Assembly: GCA_017561885.1 (NCBI GenBank)
Contig: JAFZBF010000028.1
Location: 1-44,596, forward strand
Direction of reading: 5' to 3'
DNA: 44,596 nucleotides
Source of the DNA: Bacteroidales bacterium
Lineage (GTDB): Bacteria; Bacteroidota; Bacteroidia; Bacteroidales; UBA932
In this document: piece by piece, positions 15,264 through 24,218 of the stretch
Position numbering within the stretch: the stretch's first letter is position 1
Layout: each line of letters opens with the position of its first letter
Notes under the pieces: model-generated
What the model was told of the DNA's origin: nothing
The model's input: the letters and a program-made list of their open reading frames with translations, nothing else
The model's database searches: none
Program-made: the position numbers and the translations under genes

Positions 15264-15896
15264 ATGAAGCAGATCATAAGCTTCGACAAGCAGCTGCTTC
15301 TCGACATCAACCATTGGACCTCGCCATGGGCGGACCAGCTGATGATCACCCTCTCCAAGGTAGATTTCTGGTTCCCTATGTATCTGATCATAGCCCTGGC
15401 TATGTTCTTTCCCAGGCTGTATTCACCCAGAAGCCTTGTCCGCAGGGAATACGAAGACGCCGTGCGCTTCCGCATCGGTATTTTCGGGGTGATAACCGTC
15501 GTGCTCTGCGTCATCCTGACCGACCAGATTTCAGATTTCGTGAGAGACCGCGTCTGCAGGCCGAGACCCGGCCACGACCCGGAGATAGGCAACCTTGTGC
15601 GGCTCATCGACGGGGCAGGCAGCCAGTACGGCTTCTTCTCCGGCCACGCTGCCAACACCGCAGGCTTCGCAATCCTTACCTCGCTGATATTCCGCCGCAG
15701 GGCCTGGACAGTCTTCTCGCTCACCTGGGCGCTGCTGGTGTGCTACAGCCGCATATACCTCGGCAGGCACTACCCCGGAGATGTGCTTGCAGGCATCCTC
15801 TGCGGCGCGGTCTGCGCCACAGTCTGCTGGCTTTTCTACAAGATTCTGTTGCAGGCTAGCCGACGTTCAGATTCTGATTTACAAGATCTAAGGTAA
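15264..15896 (+). CDS. PAP2-superfamily membrane phosphatase
   Basis: The 210-residue integral membrane protein has about five to six hydrophobic helices. It carries the PAP2 phosphatase signature in order: the basic/Arg-Pro motif near RVCRPRPGHDPE, SGHAANTAG, and the final SRIYLGRHYPGDVLAG with catalytic His. Such enzymes dephosphorylate lipid phosphates, for example undecaprenyl pyrophosphate or phosphatidic acid. The substrate cannot be told from sequence. It lies 12 bp after gcvT in the same operon. Its last 41 bp overlap the converging glutamine synthetase gene. Confidence 0.9.
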   Translation: MKQIISFDKQLLLDINHWTSPWADQLMITLSKVDFWFPMYLIIALAMFFPRLYSPRSLVRREYEDAVRFRIGIFGVITVVLCVILTDQISDFVRDRVCRPRPGHDPEIGNLVRLIDGAGSQYGFFSGHAANTAGFAILTSLIFRRRAWTVFSLTWALLVCYSRIYLGRHYPGDVLAGILCGAVCATVCWLFYKILLQASRRSDSDLQDLR

Positions 15897-17394
15897 GCTT
15901 CTTGCTTCCGGAGATGGCATCACGCAGCTGCGCGTCGTCGAAGTCGCGCAGGTACCGCTCCATATAGTCGATGATGCTGTCGGAGAACACACCCTTCGCA
16001 GTATACACCGCACGGTCCTTCTCCAGCTCGGCGGCAGCGGCAACGCAGGAATCAGGCAGCTGCTCCAGCGAATCCGCCAGGGCGCTGTGCTTACGGTCGT
16101 GGATGTCCACGCCGAGACCCACATAAGTCCTGTCTGCTACATCCAGAGCCTCCGGAGTCTCGAAACCATGGCGCACTGCGGCACAGAGAGCAGCCATCAG
16201 CAGGTAGATGTCCGCACAGCCGTCGGAAGCCCTCCATTCGAAGGTCTGCTTCGAGCTGAAGTCAAGATTCGAAGCCTCGTGCGTACCGTTCACCTCGGCG
16301 GCCATATCGGTGCAGCCGGTCCAGCCCAGAGGGATGCGCACCAGCGCGCTGCGGTTGCTGAACGACCAGCAGAGCGACGTGGGAGCCTCCTGGTTCGGAA
16401 CCAGACGGAGGTATGACAGCGGATTCGGATTGCCGAAGGCAGGCAGCGAAGTTCCGGCCATCATAAGACCGGCGATGGCACGGCGGCAGTCCTCGGTGAG
16501 GTTGGCCTTGCCGTCGCCTGCGTCAGCAGGAACGTTTATATCCTTGACCATTACGCTGCGTCCGTCACGGGTGAACTTCATATGCACGTGCAGACCGCTT
16601 CCGGCCTGGCCCGCGGTAATCTTCGGGGCGAAGGTGATCTTGAGGCCGCGCTTGTAGGCCAGCTCGCGCATGATCCATTTGGCGACGACCAGCTGGTCGG
16701 CTGCATCTTCGATGTCCACCGGCAGGAACTCGATCTCGTTCTGCTCATAGTTCTTGCCGTCGAGGCAGAAGTTACCCACCTCGCTGTGGCCGTACTTAAT
16801 CTTGCCGCCGGCCTGCGCGATCAAGCGCATGGCCTCCTTGCGGTACTCTGCCGATTTGTTGAACGGAGCGCTCTCGTGGTAGCCCTTCTGGTCAGGCACG
16901 GGATACATATCCTCCTCGTCGGTGATTACGTAGTGCTCCAGTTCGCCCATAGTCTGCATCTTGAGGCCGGTCGTTGCGGTCAGGGCCTGATGGGCCTTGT
17001 GGAGGATGTACTCCGGAGAACTCCCGTAGGGCTTTCCGTCGCGGCCGTAATATGAGCAGAGCAAGTCGAGCGTCGGCACTTCGCTGAACGGATTCAGGAA
17101 GGCCGTCTTGTATTTGGGAATTACGTACAGATCGCTCTCGCCGGCCTTGATGAAGGGGAACAGGCTGCTGCCGTCCACCCTCTCTCCCGCTGCAAGGATG
17201 CTCTCCAGATGCTCCTCGCTGTGGATCACGAAGTTCAGGGTCTTGAACTTGCCTCCCCAGCTGCAGTAGTGGAAGTTGATGAATTCTACCTTGTGCGAGA
17301 TGCAGAAATCGATCAGGTCCTTTCTGGTGAAGGCGCTGCAAGGCTTGCCAATCGCCTTTTCCAGCAGATTGGCGTTCATTGAGTAATCTGTCAT
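15856..17394 (-). CDS. glnA: Glutamine synthetase, type I-like
   Basis: The 512-residue enzyme would make glutamine from glutamate, ammonia and ATP in the cytosol. GS landmarks are clear: MGELEHYVI (metal-binding Glu), GHSEVGNFCLDGKNYEQNEIEF, GSGLHVHMKF, NPLSYLRLVPNQEAPTSLCWS, then NRSALVRIP and EWRASDGCADIYL. It differs from the textbook GSI in several motifs and length, fitting the branch found in Bacteroidota. I did not see the adenylylation-site tyrosine motif. It is last in the minus-strand run after serC-serA-DUF1015, with a 10-bp gap. Placement next to serine synthesis suggests co-control of amino-group supply, since SerC uses glutamate as donor. Confidence 0.9.
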   Translation of the reverse strand: MTDYSMNANLLEKAIGKPCSAFTRKDLIDFCISHKVEFINFHYCSWGGKFKTLNFVIHSEEHLESILAAGERVDGSSLFPFIKAGESDLYVIPKYKTAFLNPFSEVPTLDLLCSYYGRDGKPYGSSPEYILHKAHQALTATTGLKMQTMGELEHYVITDEEDMYPVPDQKGYHESAPFNKSAEYRKEAMRLIAQAGGKIKYGHSEVGNFCLDGKNYEQNEIEFLPVDIEDAADQLVVAKWIMRELAYKRGLKITFAPKITAGQAGSGLHVHMKFTRDGRSVMVKDINVPADAGDGKANLTEDCRRAIAGLMMAGTSLPAFGNPNPLSYLRLVPNQEAPTSLCWSFSNRSALVRIPLGWTGCTDMAAEVNGTHEASNLDFSSKQTFEWRASDGCADIYLLMAALCAAVRHGFETPEALDVADRTYVGLGVDIHDRKHSALADSLEQLPDSCVAAAAELEKDRAVYTAKGVFSDSIIDYMERYLRDFDDAQLRDAISGSKKLTLDLVNQNLNVG

Positions 17395-17404
17395 AACTGT
17401 ATTA

Positions 17405-18643
17405 TTAGAACTTGTGTATGGTGATTCCGCTGCGAAGCTTGGGCTCGAACCAGGTAGTCTTCGGAGGCATTATGTTGCCGGTGTCGGCGATGCTCACCAG
17501 CTGGTCCATTGTCACGGGATAGAGCGCGAAGGCCACTGCCATCTCGCCGCTGTCCACACGGCGCTGCAACTCGCCGAGGCCGCGGATTCCGCCCACGAAG
17601 TCGATGCGGTCGGAAGTGCGCAGGTCGCCGATGTGCAGTATCTTGTCGAGCACGAGGTTCGAAAGCACCGTGACGTCGAGCTGGCCGATGGGGTCACTGT
17701 CATCGTAGGTGCCTTCCTTGGCGTCGAGGGAATACCAGCGGCCGCCGAGGTACATCGAGAAGTTGTGAAGCCTGCAGGGGCGGTAAGGGCCGCTGCACTT
17801 TGCCTCCTCCACTGTGAAATCCTTGCGGAGCGCCTCGATGAACTCCTCGGGAGTGAGGCCGGCGAGGTCCTTCACCACGCGGTTGTAGTCCATTATCTTG
17901 AGCTGGCTCTGAGGGAATACGACCGCCATGAAGAAGTTGTACTCCTCGCTGCCGTCGTGTGCCGGATTGGCTTTCTTGCGCTCAGAGCCCACAAGGGCTG
18001 CCGCAGCCGTACGGTGGTGTCCGTCAGCCACATAGAACGCAGGGATCGAAGCGAAAGCCTCGGTGATGGCCTTGATGTCCTTCTCGTCGTCTATCACCCA
18101 CAGCTTGTGACCGAAGCCGTCGTCAGCCACGAAGTCGTACTCGGGCTCGCCGGCGGTGTATTTGGCCACTATGGCGTCGATGACGGCATTGTCGGGATAG
18201 GCGAAGAACACCGGCTCGAGGTTGGCGCTCTGCACGCGCACATGCTTCATACGGTCCTCTTCCTTGTCCTTGCGGGTGAGCTCGTGCTTCTTGATGGCAC
18301 CGCTGAGATAGTCCTCGGTGTTGGCGCAGACCACGAGGCCGTACTGGGTGCGGCCGTCCATGGTCTGGGCGTATACGTAGTAATTCTCCTTCGCATCCTG
18401 CACAAGCCAGCCCTTCTGCTGCCAGAGCTTGAAGTTCTCCACGGCCTTGGCATAGACCGCCGGATCCTGCTCCTCTGCTATCGGGTCGAAATCGATTTCG
18501 GGTTTGATGATGTGAAGCAGCGACTTCTCGCCTGCTTCGGCTTTGGCTTCCTTGGAAGACAGCACGTCATAGGGACGGCTGGCCACTTCCTTTACAATGG
18601 CCTTGGGAGGCCTGATTGCTGCGAAGGGTTTTACTTTTACCAT
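17405..18643 (-). CDS. DUF1015-family protein in the serine operon
   Basis: The 412-residue cytosolic protein begins MVKVKPFAAIRPPKAIVKEV, the usual start of DUF1015. It contains the family hallmark VADGHHRTAAAAL near residue 203, and KIMDYNRVVKDLAGLTPEEF further on. The biochemical role is not established to my knowledge. The gene sits 9 bp after serA and 10 bp before glnA, so it is cotranscribed with phosphoserine-pathway genes. No phosphoserine phosphatase gene is visible in the window. A role in phosphoserine or serine metabolism, or in its regulation, is an inference from this context. Length is typical. Confidence 0.9.
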   Translation of the reverse strand: MVKVKPFAAIRPPKAIVKEVASRPYDVLSSKEAKAEAGEKSLLHIIKPEIDFDPIAEEQDPAVYAKAVENFKLWQQKGWLVQDAKENYYVYAQTMDGRTQYGLVVCANTEDYLSGAIKKHELTRKDKEEDRMKHVRVQSANLEPVFFAYPDNAVIDAIVAKYTAGEPEYDFVADDGFGHKLWVIDDEKDIKAITEAFASIPAFYVADGHHRTAAAALVGSERKKANPAHDGSEEYNFFMAVVFPQSQLKIMDYNRVVKDLAGLTPEEFIEALRKDFTVEEAKCSGPYRPCRLHNFSMYLGGRWYSLDAKEGTYDDSDPIGQLDVTVLSNLVLDKILHIGDLRTSDRIDFVGGIRGLGELQRRVDSGEMAVAFALYPVTMDQLVSIADTGNIMPPKTTWFEPKLRSGITIHKF

Positions 18644-18652
18644 TATATGTGA

Positions 18653-19576
18653 TTAGAATCTGTTCAGTTGGAAACGGGTGTTGCCGGTAGCGAAGAAATC
18701 GCAGATCTGGCGGGCTGCGGCGAGACCGGCGTTGATGTTGGCCTCAGAAGTCTGGGCACCCATCTTCTTGGGAGTGGCAAACACTCTCACGCCGAATTTC
18801 TCGTTCAGCTCTGCCTGGTTGTCGGCTGCGATGTCGGTGATGTACTTGAGGTCTTCCCTCTCGCTGAGCACCTTCACCAGCTCAGGCTCGTTGATGACTT
18901 CCTTGCGCGCGGTGTTCACAAGGCAGCCGCCCTTCGGCATACGGCTCAGGAGAGCATAGCCGATGGAGCCCTTGGTCTGCGGAGTGACAGGGATGTGCAG
19001 GGAGATGAAGTTGCTGCTGCTGTAGAGTTCTTCGAGCGACGAAGCCACCTTCACGCCGTCAGCCTCGATCTTCTCGGCAGGGATGAACGGGTCGAAGGCC
19101 ATGATGTTCATGCCGAAGCCCTTGGCGATGTTGGCCACCAGACGTCCCACGTTGCCGTAGGCCTGCACGCCGAGGGTCTTGCCCTTCAGCTCGCTGCCGG
19201 TGGCGGGGGTATACTGGTTGCGTGACATATAGACCATGAAGCTCACTGCCAGTTCGGCCACTGCGTTGGAGTTCTGGCCGGGGGTGTTCATTGCCACCAC
19301 CTTCGCGGCGCTCAGGGCGTCGAGGTCGAGGTTGTCATAACCTGCACCCGCCCTTACGACGATCTTGAGGTTCTTTGCTGCATTGACCACTTCAGGGGTA
19401 ACCTTGTCGGAACGGACGATGAGTGCGTCAGCATCCTTCACTGCCTTGAGCAGCTCCTTGGGGTCAGTATATTTTTCGAGGAGTGCGAATTCGTGGCCGG
19501 CGGCCTCGACAATTTCGCGGATACCCTTCACGGCAACGGCTGCGAAAGGTTTCTCTGTTGCTACCAATACTTTCAT
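18653..19576 (-). CDS. serA: D-3-phosphoglycerate dehydrogenase, short form (SerA)
   Basis: The 307-residue NAD-dependent 2-hydroxyacid dehydrogenase would oxidise 3-phosphoglycerate, the first step of serine synthesis. It lacks the C-terminal ACT/regulatory domain of long SerA. Visible are VRAGAGYDNLDLDAL, the Rossmann segment TLGVQAYGNVGRLVA, HIPVTPQTKG and the substrate/Arg region VNTARKEVINE. The usual active-site His (as in TPHxGxxT) is not present; the aligned stretch is TPKKMGAQTSEANINAG. The usual Glu-bearing DVFxxEP stretch reads DIAADNQAEL. From memory, other Bacteroidota SerA proteins share this, so it may be a subfamily trait. It lies 12 bp after serC and is surely cotranscribed. 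Confidence 0.9.
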   Translation of the reverse strand: MKVLVATEKPFAAVAVKGIREIVEAAGHEFALLEKYTDPKELLKAVKDADALIVRSDKVTPEVVNAAKNLKIVVRAGAGYDNLDLDALSAAKVVAMNTPGQNSNAVAELAVSFMVYMSRNQYTPATGSELKGKTLGVQAYGNVGRLVANIAKGFGMNIMAFDPFIPAEKIEADGVKVASSLEELYSSSNFISLHIPVTPQTKGSIGYALLSRMPKGGCLVNTARKEVINEPELVKVLSEREDLKYITDIAADNQAELNEKFGVRVFATPKKMGAQTSEANINAGLAAARQICDFFATGNTRFQLNRF

Positions 19577-19588
19577 CTCAACAATCGG

Positions 19589-20662
19589 TTATTTGTGTTC
19601 AGCTTCAAATTCCTGCATGCAGGCGATAAGTGCATCCACGGCCTCCATCGGGCAGGCGTTGTAGATAGATGCGCGGAAACCGCCGACTGAACGGTGGCCC
19701 TTGATGCCGACCATTCCGCGTGCCTGTGCGAAGGCGAGGAACTCGTCCTGAAGAGCTTCCCTGCCCTCTGCCATCACGAAGCATACGTTCATGATAGAGC
19801 GGTCCTCCTTGGCTGCAGTGCCGCGGAAGAGGCTGTTGCGCTCGATCTCTGCATAGAGCTTGTCAGCCTTGGCGACGTTCAGCTTGTTGATGGCTTCCAG
19901 TCCGCCGAGTCCCTTGAGCCACTTGAGTGTCTCGGTCATCACGAAGATCGGGAATACCGGAGGAGTGTTGAACATCGAACCGCCGTCGATGTGGGTGCGG
20001 TAATCGAGCATAGTGGGGATGTAGCGGGTCACCTTGCCCAGCGCATCCTTGTTGACGATTGCGAAAGCCAGACCTGCAGGGCCTACGTTCTTCTGCGCAC
20101 CGCCGTAGATGAGTGCGTACTTGCTTACATCCACCGGACGGCTCAGGATGTCGGACGACATGTCAGCGATCAGCGGAACCGGGCTGTCGATGTCGTGACG
20201 GATCTCGGTACCGTAGATGGTGTTGTTGGAAGTGATATGGAAATAGTCTACGTCAGTAGGGATAGTGTAATCTTTGGGAATGTAGCAGAAAGTCTTGTCT
20301 GCGCTCGATGCGACAGCGTATGCATCGCCGAGACCCTTGGCTTCCTTGAGGGCTTTCTTCGCCCAGACACCGGTCTCGAGATATGCTGCCTTGTGCTCGA
20401 GGAAGTTCATTGCCACGTAGAGGAACTGCAACGATGCACCACCGCCGAGGAAGAGTACTTCATAATTGTCGGGAATGTTCAGGATTTCTTTCCAAAGGCT
20501 GCGGGCCTCGTCCATCACTGCCTGCCATTCCTTTGAACGGTGGGAGATCGAAACAACCGGAACGCCTGTTCCTGCAAAGTCCTTGAGGGCCTCGATGGCC
20601 GCGTCAATGGCGGGTTGCGGCAGGACGCAAGGGCCGGCGGTAAAATTGTAAGCTTTCTTCAT
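19589..20662 (-). CDS. serC: Phosphoserine aminotransferase (SerC)
   Basis: The 357-residue PLP enzyme converts 3-phosphohydroxypyruvate and glutamate to phosphoserine and 2-oxoglutarate. Landmarks include [20 protein letters not shown] at the start, [26 protein letters not shown], the PLP-lysine region [30 protein letters not shown] and [17 protein letters not shown]. Length is normal and the fold is cytosolic. It heads the serC-serA-DUF1015-glnA group. No -7 consensus is visible in the 36 bp that separate it from pyrI, so it may be read through from the pyrimidine genes. Confidence 0.96.
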   Translation of the reverse strand: MKKAYNFTAGPCVLPQPAIDAAIEALKDFAGTGVPVVSISHRSKEWQAVMDEARSLWKEILNIPDNYEVLFLGGGASLQFLYVAMNFLEHKAAYLETGVWAKKALKEAKGLGDAYAVASSADKTFCYIPKDYTIPTDVDYFHITSNNTIYGTEIRHDIDSPVPLIADMSSDILSRPVDVSKYALIYGGAQKNVGPAGLAFAIVNKDALGKVTRYIPTMLDYRTHIDGGSMFNTPPVFPIFVMTETLKWLKGLGGLEAINKLNVAKADKLYAEIERNSLFRGTAAKEDRSIMNVCFVMAEGREALQDEFLAFAQARGMVGIKGHRSVGGFRASIYNACPMEAVDALIACMQEFEAEHK

Positions 20663-20698
20663 TTTATAGTTATTGTTTGCTGATTTTCAGGGTACGGG

Positions 20699-21160
20699 TC
20701 AGGGCTGCAAATTTATAATTTTTGTGGTCTTTTCACAATAATGGCAGAGAAGTTTGATGCCGTCGCTCTCGACTATCGTCTTGAAGCGCGTGGCGATCTT
20801 CTGATGGTTGGTGACGCACATCGGATTGGCGCATTTTCCTATCCCTACGACCTCCTCGGGGATGGTGATCTTGTGCTTCTCCACCACCTTGTAGTCCTTG
20901 ATTATGTTGATGGTGGCCTGCGGTGCCACGAGGGCTATGCGGTTAAGCTCGTCATTCTCGAAATAGCGGTCGGCAATCTTGATGATGCCCTTGCGGCCGA
21001 AGCTCTTGCTCTCGAGGTTGCTGCCGATGGTGATCTGGTGTCCGCACTCGGCCAGGTTGAGGATCTCGACCACCTTGAAGAGGTTCTCCGAAGGGATGTG
21101 GTCCAGCACGGTGCCGTTCTCGATGGCGTTGACTATGAGTTGTCTTGCTGTAGTCTTCAT
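20699..21160 (-). CDS. pyrI: Aspartate carbamoyltransferase regulatory chain (PyrI)
   Basis: The 153-residue regulatory subunit binds CTP/ATP and joins catalytic PyrB trimers. The N-terminal nucleotide domain (NGTVLDHIPSENLFKVVEIL) is followed by the zinc domain with CANPMC and CHYC, the four Cys that hold structural zinc. Length is normal. It follows pyrB by 12 bp, the classic pyrBI arrangement, so the enzyme should be an allosteric PyrB-PyrI complex. Confidence 0.97.
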   Translation of the reverse strand: MKTTARQLIVNAIENGTVLDHIPSENLFKVVEILNLAECGHQITIGSNLESKSFGRKGIIKIADRYFENDELNRIALVAPQATINIIKDYKVVEKHKITIPEEVVGIGKCANPMCVTNHQKIATRFKTIVESDGIKLLCHYCEKTTKIINLQP

Positions 21161-21172
21161 TTTCCTGTCCTC

Positions 21173-22078
21173 CTATCTGTAACCGAGCAGGCAGGCTATG
21201 ATTGCCATGCGGACATACATTCCGTTCTCGGCCTGCTTGAAATAATATGCATAAGGGGTGTCGTCCACGTCCTGCGCTATCTCGTTGATTCGCGGCAGCG
21301 GGTGGAGTATCTTCATGTTGCTGCGGACTCCGCCGAGCATCGAAGCGTCAAGCCGGTAGACGTCCTTCACCTTCTCGTATTCCATAGGGTCGGAGAAGCG
21401 TTCCTGCTGGACCCTTGTCATATACAGTATGTCGCAGTCGTCGAGATGCTCGTTGAGCGAAGTGGTCTCGCGGTACGATATGCCGCGTTCGGCGAGGAAC
21501 TGCTTGTATTCGCCCGGCATCTGCAGCTCGGCGGGAGCGGTGAACACGAAGCTCGGGTCGAAGTGGCTCATGGCCTGAAGCAGCGAATGCACCGTGCGGC
21601 CGTACTTGAGGTCACCCACCATATTGATGGTGAGGCCTTCGAGGCGGCCCTGCGACTGGCGGATGGAATACATGTCCAGCAGCGTCTGGCTGGGATGCTG
21701 GTTGGCGCCGTCACCGGCATTCACCACGGGAAGGTTGCTGACTTCGCTGGCATAGCGGGCCGCACCTTCGAGCGGATGACGCATTATGATTATGTCGACG
21801 TAGTTGGAAACCATCTTGATGGTGTCCTTGAGGCTCTCTCCCTTGCTGATGGAGGTATTGTCCACGTCGCTGAAGCCAATCACCCTTGCTCCGAGACGGT
21901 TGGCTGCGGTCTCGAAACTCAGGCGCGTGCGGGTCGAAGGCTCGAAGAACAGGCAGGCGACCACCTTGCCTTCCAGGATTTTCTGGGACTTGTTCTTTTC
22001 CATCTCGGAAGCCACGTCCAGGATGTGCAGCATCTCATCCTTGGAGAAGTCGTGGATCGATATCAGGCTCTTTGGCAT
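21173..22078 (-). CDS. pyrB: Aspartate carbamoyltransferase catalytic chain (PyrB)
   Basis: The 301-residue enzyme makes N-carbamoyl-aspartate from carbamoyl phosphate and aspartate, the committed step of pyrimidine synthesis. The carbamoyl-phosphate motif [13 protein letters not shown] is at about residue 44. Also present are [48 protein letters not shown] and [11 protein letters not shown]. Length is typical. Its start overlaps the end of yigZ by 16 bp, and pyrI follows. I saw no attenuator or PyrR-type leader. Confidence 0.97.
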   Translation of the reverse strand: MPKSLISIHDFSKDEMLHILDVASEMEKNKSQKILEGKVVACLFFEPSTRTRLSFETAANRLGARVIGFSDVDNTSISKGESLKDTIKMVSNYVDIIIMRHPLEGAARYASEVSNLPVVNAGDGANQHPSQTLLDMYSIRQSQGRLEGLTINMVGDLKYGRTVHSLLQAMSHFDPSFVFTAPAELQMPGEYKQFLAERGISYRETTSLNEHLDDCDILYMTRVQQERFSDPMEYEKVKDVYRLDASMLGGVRSNMKILHPLPRINEIAQDVDDTPYAYYFKQAENGMYVRMAIIACLLGYR

Positions 22079-22677
22079 ATCTGTGTGTTTTTAAGCATTT
22101 CCTTGAATCTGTCGATGTCCCGCAGGCGGACGGGGGCCGCAATCAGGCAGCGCTCGTCGAAGCTCTGCTCCAGCGGAACGATCTGGAGTTCCTTGAGGAC
22201 CTTCATGACATCGTTCATCTGGAGATAGTCGAAGCGTATCTCGAATATCTGCGAGGCCACCTTTTCTATGACGGTGCCGTTGGCGATGGCGTCGGCGGCC
22301 GCCGACTTGTAAGCCACCGTCAGTCCGGAGGTGCCCAGCAGGATGCCTCCGAAATAACGCACCACGACTATGAGGATGTCGCTGAGTTCAGCCGATAGGA
22401 TCTGGCCCAGGATGGGGCGGCCTGCGGTAGATGAAGGCTCCCCGTCGTCGTTCGCACGCCACTTGTCGCCGGCAAGACCGAGACGATACGCATAGCAATG
22501 ATGCCGCGCGTCGAAATATTCCTTTTTGAGAGATGCCACGATGTCCTTGACCTGGGCTTCGGAAGAAACCGGATATGCGAAAGAGAGAAACTTGCTCCCT
22601 TTGTCTTTATAAAGTCCTCTAGAGGGGGCTGCGATGCTCTTGTAGCAATCTGTGACCGGTTTTGAAACAGAATCCAT
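22063..22677 (-). CDS. yigZ: YigZ/IMPACT-family protein
   Basis: The protein is 204 residues from the ATG at 22677-22675; a TTG four codons earlier is less likely because it falls inside the promoter. The N-terminal UPF0029 domain shows the family patterns [39 protein letters not shown] and [26 protein letters not shown] small ferredoxin-like C-terminal domain follows. YigZ resembles eukaryotic IMPACT, a translation-stress regulator. The bacterial role is unknown. It is first in the minus-strand run into pyrB and overlaps it, so it probably helps couple expression. Confidence 0.93.
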   Translation of the reverse strand: MDSVSKPVTDCYKSIAAPSRGLYKDKGSKFLSFAYPVSSEAQVKDIVASLKKEYFDARHHCYAYRLGLAGDKWRANDDGEPSSTAGRPILGQILSAELSDILIVVVRYFGGILLGTSGLTVAYKSAAADAIANGTVIEKVASQIFEIRFDYLQMNDVMKVLKELQIVPLEQSFDERCLIAAPVRLRDIDRFKEMLKNTQICQRA

Positions 22678-22686
22678 TCCGGATTG

Positions 22687-22718
22687 CAAAAGTAGGCTTT
22701 TATTTATAATTTTGCAAA
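22687..22718. promoter_or_regulatory. Overlapping divergent promoters, yigZ operon and acidic protein gene
   Basis: Minus strand: TTTG at 22718-22715 and TACTTTTG at 22694-22687, exactly 20 bp apart, for yigZ. Plus strand: TAATTTTG at 22707-22714 for the gene at 22745, with a weaker TTG at 22684-22686 about 20 bp upstream. The minus -33 overlaps the plus -7, so the two should compete for polymerase. Confidence 0.7.
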
Positions 22719-22744
22719 GACGAAAAGAGCTCCGGCTTACTGAT

Positions 22745-23293
22745 ATGATCTACAAATTAAGAGCAACAATTCCTTCCAGCAAGGTGTTCGTCAGGGAGTA
22801 TGAAATCCCTGCACGGATGAGTCTGTTTGATTTCAACAAATTCATAATCAACGATCTGAGTTTCTCTTCCGACCAGATCGTGGTATACCGCGCATTTGAC
22901 GAGAGCGGTGCCATGACCGCCGTATACGGGCTCTTCGACATCGGATACGGATCCATGGACCAGGTGACCTTCACCCAGTTGGCAGAAAGAGGCCAGAATG
23001 TGCTGCATTTCTGCTACGACATGCACAACAACAGCTGCATCGTGCTGACGATCCTCTCGGAGGAGCCGGAAGATCCCAGGAGCCATTATCCCCAGACAAC
23101 TCTCGAGAAGGGTCACGACCCCGACCAGTTCTCAGCCAAATATGAGGATCCCCAGGTCTACATCCCCCGTGCAAGCAGCAGTCCGGCCATCGACGATGAC
23201 GACGAAGATGACGATGACGACGAGGACGAGAAGGATGACGATGACGCTTTCAGCGAGTTCGAGGACGGGCTGGATTCCGGCGGTGACGATTAA
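22745..23293 (+). CDS. pRiA4b ORF-3-like (TnpR passenger) protein with acidic tail
   Basis: The protein is 182 residues from the ATG at 22745, 31 bp after a matching -7 element. The first ~130 residues (IYKLRATIPSSKVFVREYEIP; LFDFNKFIINDLSFSSDQIVVYR; YDMHNNSCIVLTILSEE) resemble the pRiA4b ORF-3-like/IS1096 passenger family, common as a stand-alone gene in Bacteroidota. Function is unknown, and no transposon features surround it here. The last ~45 residues are almost all Asp/Glu. No export signal. It may be cotranscribed with miaA, 11 bp downstream. Confidence 0.75.
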   Translation: MIYKLRATIPSSKVFVREYEIPARMSLFDFNKFIINDLSFSSDQIVVYRAFDESGAMTAVYGLFDIGYGSMDQVTFTQLAERGQNVLHFCYDMHNNSCIVLTILSEEPEDPRSHYPQTTLEKGHDPDQFSAKYEDPQVYIPRASSSPAIDDDDEDDDDDEDEKDDDDAFSEFEDGLDSGGDD

Positions 23294-23304
23294 TCTCCCT
23301 TTCA

Positions 23305-24162
23305 ATGCCTAAAAAACTGACGATAGTGCTCGGCCCCACCGCCGTGGGGAAGACCGGCTATGCGGTCAGCCTTGCCGAGAGTCTCGGCACTGAGATAGTC
23401 AACTGCGATTCCCGTCAGATATTCAAGGAAATGTCCATCGGCGTGGCGCGGCCGTCTGTTGAGGAACTTTCACGAGTAAGGCACCACTTCATCGCCTGCC
23501 GCTCGGTAACCGAACCATATACGGCAGGAATGTTCGAGCTGGACGCGATGGCCCTGCTGGAGGAGCTTTTCAGGAAATACGACACAGTCGTGATGGCCGG
23601 CGGTTCCGGTTTCTACATCGACGCACTCTGCAAGGGGCTCGACGATTTCCCTCCCGCAGATCCGGAGCTCCGCGAAGAACTGACCAGGCGGGCCCGCGAG
23701 GAAGGCGTGGAGTCGCTGCGTATGGAACTCAAGCGCCTGGACCCCGCCAGTTACGAGGCGATCGACATAGCCAACTGGCAGCGGGTGGTCCGCGCGCTGG
23801 AGGTAACCATCGCCACCGGGCGCAAATTCTCCGACTACAAGACCTCGACCGCCAAGCAACGTCCCTTCGAGATCGAGAAGATCGGGCTGCGCAGGGAACG
23901 CAGCGTGCTTTATGAACGCATCGACCGACGCGTGGACGCAATGATGGAACAGGGCCTGACCGAAGAAGCGCGTAGCCTGTTGCCCATGCGCAGCCTTGCG
24001 GCGCTGAACACCGTAGGATACAAGGAACTCTTCCGCTATTTCGACGGCGGCTGCACCCTCGACGAAGCAGTCTACGCCATCAAGCGCAACACCCGCCATT
24101 ACGCCAAGCGGCAGATGACCTACTGGGGCCGCGACGGCGAAATCCGGTGGATTGACCTTTAG
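23305..24162 (+). CDS. miaA: tRNA dimethylallyltransferase (MiaA)
   Basis: The 285-residue enzyme adds the dimethylallyl group to A37 of tRNAs reading UNN codons. The P-loop GPTAVGKT lies at residues 10-17. Also present are NCDSRQIFKEMSIGVARP, VMAGGSGFYIDALCKGL, ANWQRVVRALEVTIATGRKFS and NTRHYAKRQMTYW. It is somewhat shorter than the ~310-residue E. coli enzyme, as in many Bacteroidota. It ends just before a strong hairpin shared with the converging GH2 gene. Confidence 0.95.
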   Translation: MPKKLTIVLGPTAVGKTGYAVSLAESLGTEIVNCDSRQIFKEMSIGVARPSVEELSRVRHHFIACRSVTEPYTAGMFELDAMALLEELFRKYDTVVMAGGSGFYIDALCKGLDDFPPADPELREELTRRAREEGVESLRMELKRLDPASYEAIDIANWQRVVRALEVTIATGRKFSDYKTSTAKQRPFEIEKIGLRRERSVLYERIDRRVDAMMEQGLTEEARSLLPMRSLAALNTVGYKELFRYFDGGCTLDEAVYAIKRNTRHYAKRQMTYWGRDGEIRWIDL

Positions 24163-24176
24163 TCCTTATACAGAAA

Positions 24177-24213
24177 TGCTCCCGCCGGTCCACTCTTTGG
24201 ACCGGCGGGAGCA
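24177..24213. terminator. Long hairpin between miaA and the GH2 gene
   Basis: TGCTCCCGCCGGTCC (24177-24191) pairs perfectly with GGACCGGCGGGAGCA (24199-24213), 7-nt loop. It lies between two converging stops. There is no T-run on either side, so it may act as a transcript-end stabiliser rather than a simple intrinsic terminator. Confidence 0.7.
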
Positions 24214-24218
24214 CTCTT

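Noticed and set aside
15856..15896. Assembly error at the overlap of PAP2 and glnA
   Set aside because: Both frames end with normal family-like C-termini and a 41-bp convergent overlap is plausible.
22745..23293. Insertion sequence passenger gene
   Set aside because: The family name recalls IS1096, but there is no transposase, terminal repeat or target duplication around it.
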